DNA of 15,580 nt from an uncultured Porphyromonas sp. (GTDB lineage Bacteria; Bacteroidota; Bacteroidia; Bacteroidales; Porphyromonadaceae), in assembly GCA_902490315.1 (NCBI GenBank), contig CABUDK010000028.1, positions 1 to 15,580 of the forward strand, given 5' to 3'. Below the pieces are notes generated by a model. The model saw only the letters and a program-made list of their open reading frames with translations, ran no database searches and was not told where the DNA came from. The translations under genes were made by a program, and so were the position numbers. Below are positions 1 through 5,070 of this stretch, piece by piece; position 1 is the first letter of the stretch, and each line of letters begins with the position of its first letter.

Positions 1-266
1 TCCTCCTGTCGCCTCTCGCCACGCTGCTCATCATCACGGGGCTTGTCACCATGGGGTTGCTCGCCCTCGGGCTACCCACGAAGCTCCTACCGATGCTTCT
101 TGTCGGCGTGAGCGACCTCACCAGCGGCGCGGTGGCACTCCTAGAGGAGCACTTCACCACTCAGCTCACCATCTCCATGCCGCTCTGGCTCTGCATCGCT
201 TACTACCTCCTCCTGTACGCCTGGGTGCAGTACCTCCTAGCACGCCCACGCCCCATACGTGTCTAA
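1..266 (+). CDS. C-terminal fragment of a polytopic membrane protein, probably ComEC/Rec2 DNA-uptake channel
   Basis: The reading frame is open from the window edge (first whole codon at base 3) to TAA at 264-266, so only the last 87 residues are visible. They form two hydrophobic stretches. The first begins at the window edge (LLSPLATLLIITG and on through GLLALGLPTKLLPMLLVG). A short amphipathic segment follows, then a last helix around SMPLWLCIAYYLLLYAW, and a basic tail ending RPRPIRV. A hydrophobic block, a loop with a small residue-Pro turn, and a final Leu/Tyr-rich helix is the pattern I know from the end of the ComEC competence domain, which moves single-stranded DNA across the inner membrane. 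No catalytic or diagnostic motif is inside the window, so the family call is pattern-based inference. The ATG at base 51 is internal, not the start. Confidence 0.5.
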   Translation, partial: LLSPLATLLIITGLVTMGLLALGLPTKLLPMLLVGVSDLTSGAVALLEEHFTTQLTISMPLWLCIAYYLLLYAWVQYLLARPRPIRV

Positions 267-301
267 CCGTACCCACTTCTCTACAAAGAGAATCTGACTT
301 C

Positions 302-481
302 CTCCGAGAAAATTCCCAATCCCTTCCGAAGAAATAGTCGATTTCTTCGGAAGAAAGAAAAAATTCTTCGGACTTATCATTTGATACTTCCGAAGTTTCA
401 TTCGATTCCTCCGAAGAATTTTTTCTTTCCTCCGTGGAGATTTTTCATTTTCCACGGAGCTATTTGGTAAGTTGCTCCGAG
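302..481. repeat. 21-23 bp periodic array A (nine YTCCGRR-type units) folding into three adjacent hairpins
   Basis: A 7-base word of the type YTCCGRR, or its complement, recurs at 302, 324, 346, 367, 388, 409, 430, 453 and 475. The steps are 22, 22, 21, 21, 21, 21, 23 and 22 bp. The words are CTCCGAG, TTCCGAA, TTCGGAA, TTCGGAC, TTCCGAA, CTCCGAA, CTCCGTG, CACGGAG and CTCCGAG. The bases between them are AT-rich and not conserved. The array also forms three back-to-back inverted repeats: 323-335 with 341-353 (13 bp perfect), 353-372 with 410-429 (20 bp perfect) and 430-438 with 451-459 (9 bp perfect). It fills most of the 384-base gap between the ComEC-like gene and the DUF5606-like gene. In the rest of that gap, 483-650, I see only the promoter near 595. 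Confidence 0.85.
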
Positions 482-594
482 GGATTTGCTGCTGATGAGA
501 GAAAAGCATGGAGACTTACAAGTCTTCATCGGCTGATCACTCGTTGAACAAAGAAAGAGCGCTACCCCATACACACCATACGCTACTATTTTGG

Positions 595-602
595 TATCTT
601 TG
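595..602 (+). promoter_or_regulatory. Probable -7 promoter element (TATCTTTG) for the DUF5606-like gene
   Basis: TATCTTTG matches the Bacteroidota -7 consensus TAnnTTTG exactly and lies 48 bases before the ATG at 651. No good TTTG-type -33 element stands about 19 bases upstream, so the call rests on the -7 element and its position. Transcription would start around 608-612. Confidence 0.5.
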
Positions 603-650
603 CAGATATATAATGAGAGCCTAGGGGGCTTTCGCCACATAATATAGTTT

Positions 651-1082
651 ATGCTCAAAGAAATCTTATCCATCTCAGGCAAGCCAGGACTCTTTAAGCT
701 CCTGACGCACACTAAGAATAGTATCATCGTCGAGGATCTAGAGACGAAGCGTCGCATCCCTGCGTACGCCTCCGATCGTGTCGTATCTCTAGGCGATATA
801 TCGATCTATACGACTACCGAAGAGGCTCCTCTGCGAGAGATCTTGCAGACGCTGCTCGACAAGTACGAGGGCAAACCATTCGACCTCAAGGGAGTCAGCG
901 GCAAGGAGGCTTACTTCGACCTCTTTGCGGAGGTACTCCCCGAGTACGATCGTCAGCGTGTCCACGACAACGATATCAAGAAGATCTTTCGCTGGTACAA
1001 TATCCTCGTAGAGACGGGACATACCGACTTCTCCGAGCCTGCACCTGAGGAGACCAGTGAGGAGGCTCCCACAGAGGAGTAA
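651..1082 (+). CDS. DUF5606-like conserved Bacteroidota protein
   Basis: This is a 143-residue soluble protein with no signal peptide or membrane segment. Its N-terminal 55 residues (MLKEILSISGKPGLFKLL, then a stretch with RRIPAY and VVSLGDISIYT) match what I recall of the DUF5606 family, a short protein common in Bacteroidales. The N-terminal half probably folds as a small beta-rich domain. Residues 60-125 are helical, with a conserved-looking VHDNDIKKIFRWYNIL segment, and the last 18 residues are an acidic Glu/Pro/Thr tail, probably disordered. Function is unknown. The ATG at 651 follows a TATCTTTG promoter element and agrees with the family start. kbl follows 65 bases later, with a small stem-loop in between. 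Confidence 0.75.
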   Translation: MLKEILSISGKPGLFKLLTHTKNSIIVEDLETKRRIPAYASDRVVSLGDISIYTTTEEAPLREILQTLLDKYEGKPFDLKGVSGKEAYFDLFAEVLPEYDRQRVHDNDIKKIFRWYNILVETGHTDFSEPAPEETSEEAPTEE

Positions 1083-1094
1083 TAAAGCCTCTCC

Positions 1095-1112
1095 TGAGCC
1101 ACACTTGGCTCA
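1095..1112 (+). other. Perfect 7-bp stem-loop between the DUF5606-like gene and kbl
   Basis: TGAGCCA (1095-1101) and TGGCTCA (1106-1112) pair perfectly around a 4-base loop, 12 bases after the stop codon. No T-run follows, so it is not a standard intrinsic terminator. It may stabilise the 3' end of the upstream message or cause a pause. A weak -7-like word, TAACTTTA (1128-1135), lies just downstream and could give kbl its own promoter. Confidence 0.45.
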
Positions 1113-1147
1113 CCGACTCTTGTCTAATAACTTTACCACATAATATT

Positions 1148-2338
1148 ATGTACAAAGAACTGAAGAACTTCCTCACCAAGGAGATCCAAGACACTAAGGA
1201 TGCGGGTCTCTACAAGGAGGAGCGCATTATCATCACCCCTCAGACAGCCGCTATCAAGGTAGAGGGGGGCAAGGATGTCTTGAACTTCTGCGCTAACAAC
1301 TATCTAGGTCTCTCCGATAATCCTCGCCTCATCAAGGCTGCCAAGGCTATGATGGATTCGCACGGATACGGCATGAGTAGCGTACGCTTCATCTGCGGTA
1401 CGCAAGATATCCACAAGCAGCTCGAGAAGGCTATCGCACACTACTTCCACACAGAGGATGCTATCCTCTACGCTGCTTGCTTTGATGCCAACGGCGGTGT
1501 CTTCGAGCCTCTCTTTGGCCCAGAGGACGCCATCATCAGCGACTCGCTGAATCACGCTTCAATCATCGACGGTGTACGTCTCTGCAAGGCTAAGCGCTAT
1601 CGCTACGCTAATGCTAACATGGAGGAGCTAGAGAAGTGCCTCCAGGAGGCTCAGGAGCAGCGCTTCCGTATCATCGTCACGGACGGTGTCTTCAGTATGG
1701 ACGGCAACGTAGCTCCTATGGACAAGATATGCGATCTCGCTGACAAGTATGACGCTCTCGTTATGGTCGATGAGTGCCACTCGGCTGGTGTCGTTGGTAA
1801 GACAGGTCGTGGTGTCGCTGAAGCATTCGACTGCTTTGACCGTATCGATATTCATACCGGTACGCTAGGCAAGGCATTCGGTGGTGCTGTTGGTGGCTTT
1901 ACGGCTGGTCCTAAGGAGATCATCGAGATCCTACGTCAGCGCTCTAGACCTTACCTCTTCTCTAACTCTCTGCCCCCCGCAGTGGTCGGCGCTGGTATCG
2001 AGGTCTTCAAGATGCTGGAGGAGGATGACTCGCTACACACGAAACTGATGGAGAATGTCAACTACTTCCGTGAAAAGATGCTTGCAGCTGGCTTTGACAT
2101 CAAGCCTACACAGAGTGCTATCTGCGCTGTGATGCTTTACGACGCTCCGCTATCTCAGCGCTACGCTGCTCGTCTCCTCGAGGAGGGTATCTATGTGACG
2201 GGCTTCTACTATCCAGTCGTTCCGAAGGGCGAGGCTCGTATCCGCGTTCAGCTCTCAGCAGCTCACGAGCGCGAGCACCTCGACAAGGCAATCGCTGCCT
2301 TTATCAAGATTGGTAAGGAGCTGGATGTGATTAAGTAA
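1148..2338 (+). CDS. kbl: 2-amino-3-ketobutyrate CoA ligase (glycine C-acetyltransferase)
   Basis: This 396-residue enzyme has the usual length for the alpha-oxoamine synthase branch of fold-type I PLP enzymes. Visible landmarks in order: FCANNYLGLSDNP (47-59), the substrate loop SHGYGMSSVRFICGT (71-85), SLNHASIIDG (133-142), TDGVFSMDGNVAP (178-190), the PLP-ring Asp and His in VDECHSAG (Asp208, His211), and the Schiff-base lysine in TLGKAFGG (Lys242). The specificity call for glycine plus acetyl-CoA, rather than serine palmitoyltransferase or BioF, rests on overall resemblance to Kbl, especially the N-terminus and the RFICGTQDIHK segment. It would act in cytosolic threonine degradation to glycine and acetyl-CoA. 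The partner threonine dehydrogenase is not adjacent in this window. The ATG at 1148 follows an A/T-rich leader. Confidence 0.92.
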   Translation: MYKELKNFLTKEIQDTKDAGLYKEERIIITPQTAAIKVEGGKDVLNFCANNYLGLSDNPRLIKAAKAMMDSHGYGMSSVRFICGTQDIHKQLEKAIAHYFHTEDAILYAACFDANGGVFEPLFGPEDAIISDSLNHASIIDGVRLCKAKRYRYANANMEELEKCLQEAQEQRFRIIVTDGVFSMDGNVAPMDKICDLADKYDALVMVDECHSAGVVGKTGRGVAEAFDCFDRIDIHTGTLGKAFGGAVGGFTAGPKEIIEILRQRSRPYLFSNSLPPAVVGAGIEVFKMLEEDDSLHTKLMENVNYFREKMLAAGFDIKPTQSAICAVMLYDAPLSQRYAARLLEEGIYVTGFYYPVVPKGEARIRVQLSAAHEREHLDKAIAAFIKIGKELDVIK

Positions 2339-2369
2339 TCACAGCGCTCAGCAAAGCATAACTAACAAC

Positions 2370-2423
2370 GAAGGTGACTAGACGCTATCCCTTGACATCG
2401 GGAGTGCAGATCTGGTCACCTTC
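2370..2423 (+). terminator. Long stem-loop, possible terminator or leader structure between kbl and pdxB
   Basis: Bases 2370-2382 pair with 2411-2423 over 13 bp, with a single G-T wobble. A shorter inner pairing (TCCC at 2388-2391 with GGGA at 2400-2403) lies inside. The tail is CTCTTTATT, only moderately T-rich. It begins 31 bases after the kbl stop codon and ends 23 bases before the pdxB ATG. It could end the kbl transcript or be a structured leader for pdxB. The sequence does not decide between these. Confidence 0.5.
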
Positions 2424-2446
2424 CTCTTTATTAAGACCTCTTATAT

Positions 2447-3658
2447 ATGTCCCTGCGAATAGTCGTAGATAGTTCTATACCATACATGGCCGACGGCATG
2501 CCCCTCGGGGTCGAGGCGCGTTACTTGCCGAGTGGCGAGATAACGGCCGATGCGGTCGCCGATGCTGATGCCCTGATGATCCGTAGCGTGACGCGTTGTG
2601 ACCGTACACTCCTGGAGGGGAGCGCTGTGCGTCTGATCACCTCGGCTACAGCGGGCTTTGACCATATAGATACCGATTACTGCCGTGAGGCGGGCATTCG
2701 CTGGTACAACGCTCCTGGGTGCAATGCTGCCTCCGTAGCGCAGTATGTCCTGACGGCTATCTCTCGTATCGCACTAGAGCAGGGATTGGCACCTGAGGAT
2801 ATTACACTCGGGATCATTGGTACGGGACATACCGGCGGACGGGTCTATCAGCGTGCCAAGGCACTCGGCATCCGGACGCTCCTCTACGATCCACCTCTCG
2901 TAGCGGCTTACGATGAGCACCTTGACTGGCAGAGCTATCTGAAGGAGCTGGACAGCAAAGGGCTACCGCGTCCTTACCTTGCGGAGGCTATGCCGATGCT
3001 ACGGGACAGCTACGTAGACTTAGATACACTACTCGCCTCGGCTACGATGATTACCTGCCACGTGCCTCTGACGAAGGATGGAGAATACCCCACCTATCAC
3101 TTAGTCAACGACACTTTCTTGCGAAGCGCTCAGCAGCGACCTTGGCTGATCAATGCTTGCCGTGGAGCTGTCGTCGACACCTCCGCGCTGGTACGCGCCC
3201 TTGACGATAAGGCGGTCTCAGGAGCCGTGATCGACTGTTGGGAGGGTGAGCCAAACATAGCGCAGGCACTACTGGATCGTGTCTTCATCGGCACACCCCA
3301 CATTGCGGGCTTCTCAGTGCATGGCAAGGCACAGGGAGCTGTGCAGAGTTTGCGCCACTTGTGCGACTTCTTCAATCTTAGTGATACCCGCATAGTACTG
3401 GCACACCCGCGCCCCCTAGCGGAGCCATACCTAGACCTCTCGGGGTGCGAACCGTGGCAGATACCTTGGCGTGCGATGATCCACACGCTCGACTTGCCAG
3501 CGATCATGAGCCGACTACTCGCCTCGCCAGAGACCTTCGAGCAGCAGCGTGTCAGCTACCAGCACCCTTACGAGCCACGCGACTACACCGCACGAGGCGT
3601 TCCCGCCTCCCTCCGTCCGGCACTTGCCGCTCTCGGCTTCACCTTAGCCAGCAACTAA
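2447..3658 (+). CDS. pdxB: Erythronate-4-phosphate dehydrogenase
   Basis: This 403-residue D-2-hydroxyacid dehydrogenase would oxidise 4-phospho-D-erythronate in the DXP-dependent route to pyridoxal 5'-phosphate. The N-terminal catalytic part starts RIVVDSSIPY, and ITSATAGFDHID (64-75) and WYNAPGCNAASVAQYV (86-101) are typical of PdxB. The Rossmann segment is LGIIGTGHTGGRVY, with the GxGxxG turn at 125-130. Catalytic residues are visible as Arg239 (NACRGAVVD), the Glu of the WEGEP segment (about 266-268) and His285 (TPHIAGFS). A C-terminal PdxB dimerisation-like extension follows from about residue 300. The ATG at 2447 fits the family start. The dinucleotide turn has His-Thr where many homologues have Asn-Val, a small deviation. 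pdxH, another step of the same pathway, lies about 10.6 kb downstream. Confidence 0.93.
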   Translation: MSLRIVVDSSIPYMADGMPLGVEARYLPSGEITADAVADADALMIRSVTRCDRTLLEGSAVRLITSATAGFDHIDTDYCREAGIRWYNAPGCNAASVAQYVLTAISRIALEQGLAPEDITLGIIGTGHTGGRVYQRAKALGIRTLLYDPPLVAAYDEHLDWQSYLKELDSKGLPRPYLAEAMPMLRDSYVDLDTLLASATMITCHVPLTKDGEYPTYHLVNDTFLRSAQQRPWLINACRGAVVDTSALVRALDDKAVSGAVIDCWEGEPNIAQALLDRVFIGTPHIAGFSVHGKAQGAVQSLRHLCDFFNLSDTRIVLAHPRPLAEPYLDLSGCEPWQIPWRAMIHTLDLPAIMSRLLASPETFEQQRVSYQHPYEPRDYTARGVPASLRPALAALGFTLASN

Positions 3659-3701
3659 GGCAAGCTCACCTTATTAAGTTCAGGGTTGCTTTTACGGAAG
3701 C

Positions 3702-4223
3702 CTAAAAATAAAGCGAGGAGGAGTTTTGGCTTATTTTCTCAGGCTCAAAGAGCGCTGTCATAGCTTGCGAGATAGCATCTCGGATCTTGTCAGACTCGGT
3801 CTCTCCGTACCCTTCGGCCGTAGCAACAGCAACGAGTTTATTCATGTCGGCAGTTGTTAGCTGAATGGTAACTTCTAGAGCATAGCCGATCAAGATATTT
3901 CTCTTGTCGCCCTCGCCATAGCTTACTACAAGCGTCTTCTGCGCTTGTGCAGGATTAATTTCGGGAACGACTATAATTCCTCTCTTGAAGAGTTGCCCTG
4001 CAATAAAATCTCTAGGATTGGCCGAGCCAGGGAAGCCTCCAAATGCAGCATTTGGGGGACCTTGTACTCCACCTATTGGCGCAATATAGGCATACTGAAA
4101 TTGAGATAGGGGAAGGTACGTTTTCACCTGAGGAGAATTCATCAACCCACAGCTCGAAAGAGTGAGCGTAAGTAGTATGACCCCAAAGATACACTGTAGC
4201 TTGGAAAAATGAATCTGTTTCAT
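3702..4223 (-). CDS. Lipoprotein of unknown function
   Basis: Read leftward, this encodes 173 residues starting MKQIHFSKLQ. A signal peptide runs to a lipobox (TLSSC) with the lipidated cysteine at residue 25. The mature part is about 149 residues, with a flexible Gly/Pro-rich loop (GGVQGPPNAAFGGFPGSANP), a segment FIAGQLFKRGIIVVP, a KTLVVSYGEGDKR strand, and a C-terminal helix DKIRDAISQAMTALF. I recall similar small lipoproteins in Bacteroides but know no function. An upstream in-frame ATG at 4251-4253 would add 10 residues. I reject it because the -7 promoter element TATATTTG (complement of 4241-4248) lies between the two starts, so the message begins after it. The gene is visibly more AT-rich than its neighbours and stands alone on its strand, facing pdxB. 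Confidence 0.8.
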   Translation of the reverse strand: MKQIHFSKLQCIFGVILLTLTLSSCGLMNSPQVKTYLPLSQFQYAYIAPIGGVQGPPNAAFGGFPGSANPRDFIAGQLFKRGIIVVPEINPAQAQKTLVVSYGEGDKRNILIGYALEVTIQLTTADMNKLVAVATAEGYGETESDKIRDAISQAMTALFEPEKISQNSSSLYF

Positions 4224-4240
4224 ATTACGAGTTCTTTCTG

Positions 4241-4248
4241 CAAATATA
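4241..4248 (-). promoter_or_regulatory. Probable -7 promoter element (TATATTTG) for the leftward lipoprotein
   Basis: On the minus strand TATATTTG matches TAnnTTTG. It ends 17 bases before the ATG whose first base is at 4223, leaving a leader of only about 10 bases. No convincing -33 element is seen. The element decides the lipoprotein start codon. Confidence 0.5.
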
Positions 4249-4392
4249 GACAAAACTAAGATCTCATCCAGGTCTCACGAAAAAGCTCGACTTCCCTATA
4301 TTCTGATATATAGCTCTTTCAATTTTGGAGAACGATTTCGACTTGGAAGCTTATCTATAGAAACGGGGAAAACAAAGGAGGTGGTAGCTCAC

Positions 4393-4421
4393 TTGCGAGA
4401 AAAATATTTTTACTACCTTTG
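4393..4421 (+). promoter_or_regulatory. Promoter of the Cys/His protein - TonB receptor - His-rich lipoprotein cassette
   Basis: TTG at 4393-4395 (within ACTTGCG) and TACCTTTG at 4414-4421 are separated by 18 bases, close to the Bacteroidota arrangement of TTTG at -33 and TAnnTTTG at -7. The spacer is very A/T-rich. The expected start of transcription, around 4427-4430, is only about 8-10 bases before the ATG at 4437. I see no recognisable Fur, Zur or other metal-regulator box in 4254-4392. Confidence 0.6.
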
Positions 4422-4436
4422 CGGGTGATAAAGTTT

Positions 4437-4814
4437 ATGAGAAGACTCACACATATCGATATGCCGACTCGGATGACGGCTGTGCTATTAGGACTAGTGT
4501 ACTTACTGGCTCTGATGGGACAGGCTGTGCACCAGCATGACGCAAGAGCCTTCTCGGAGATAAACTATGCTACCTCTCAGTCTGAAACAGACGATGGGGA
4601 GCATCATGAAACTAGCTCAGAGGTATATCTGGTCAACAACGTGACCTGCCCCATCTGCGAGTTTCATCTCGGCATCACCGACCAATGTGCCGTAGCACCT
4701 TCCTTTGCAGTAGACGAGTGGGACGCTCCCGCTCCTGAGCTGCAACCCGAAGCTGTACACCTAGCCCTGAGAGAGGGCAAAGCTCTAAGAGCCCCACCAG
4801 TGAGATACTGCTAG
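4437..4814 (+). CDS. Small membrane-anchored or secreted protein with CPICEFH and His motifs, unknown function
   Basis: 125 residues from ATG 4437. A TTG-started frame six codons longer (from 4419) overlaps the -7 promoter element, so the ATG is preferred. A hydrophobic segment at about residues 13-30 (MTAVLLGLVYLLALMGQAV) serves as a signal peptide or anchor. HQHD follows, then an acidic stretch with GEHHE, and then VTCPICEFHLG (Cys-x-x-Cys-x-x-His). The protein ends in Cys. No enzyme domain is recognised. The CxxC with nearby histidines suggests metal or redox chemistry in the periplasm. The gene is first in a cassette followed by a TonB-dependent receptor and a His-rich lipoprotein, so a role in sensing or handing over the imported metal is a reasonable inference, not a demonstrated one. 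Confidence 0.7.
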   Translation: MRRLTHIDMPTRMTAVLLGLVYLLALMGQAVHQHDARAFSEINYATSQSETDDGEHHETSSEVYLVNNVTCPICEFHLGITDQCAVAPSFAVDEWDAPAPELQPEAVHLALREGKALRAPPVRYC

Positions 4815-4839
4815 CCACACTCCTATCGACTATGTGGCT
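4813..4839 (+). other. Stem-loop at the stop codon of the Cys/His protein gene
   Basis: AGCCACA (4813-4819) pairs perfectly with TGTGGCT (4833-4839) around a 13-base loop, starting inside the stop codon. No T-run follows, so it is not a standard terminator. It opens a 256-base non-coding stretch before the TonB receptor gene. Confidence 0.35.
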
Positions 4840-4882
4840 TCCAGCGGACTAGCTATACGCTTATACTCCGCTTGCTGTGCTA

Positions 4883-4904
4883 ACCTTGGCTGACAGCCCA
4901 AGGT
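4883..4904 (+). other. Compact stem-loop in the leader of the TonB receptor gene
   Basis: ACCTTGGCT (4883-4891) pairs with AGCCCAAGGT (4895-4904) over 9 bp with one bulged C and a 3-base loop. It lies in the 256-base gap 4815-5070, which otherwise shows no open frame, TAnnTTTG promoter or known riboswitch signature. It may be a message-stability or attenuation structure. Confidence 0.4.
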
Positions 4905-5070
4905 GTGAGTGATCGTGATGTCGCTCTCCTCTTCCCCTAGCATAGCTAGACCATACCTATGTGACGCAATCCTATACGTACGCCTGCTCCTCCGCTGTGT
5001 GTGAGCTAAGCTATTGGTATAGTGGTGCGCACGATCTCCTTACATTTCACTGGTTAATAACACTCTTGCG

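Noticed and set aside
237..757. Leftward open frames through array A and the start of the DUF5606-like gene
   Set aside because: Their translations are low-complexity (Lys, Phe, Ser) where they cross the repeat and antisense to a recognisable gene elsewhere. No promoter or family resemblance.
3445..3705. Rightward frame overlapping the end of pdxB
   Set aside because: Arg- and Leu-rich out-of-frame translation of pdxB codons. pdxB itself is intact to its stop.
4419..4436. TTG start for the Cys/His protein
   Set aside because: The TTG is part of the -7 promoter element TACCTTTG, so it would lie upstream of the transcript.
4815..5070. Cobalamin or other known riboswitch before the TonB receptor
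   Set aside because: I looked for the B12-box type GCC-CACTG core and other familiar conserved cores and did not find them. The hairpins alone do not support a known class.
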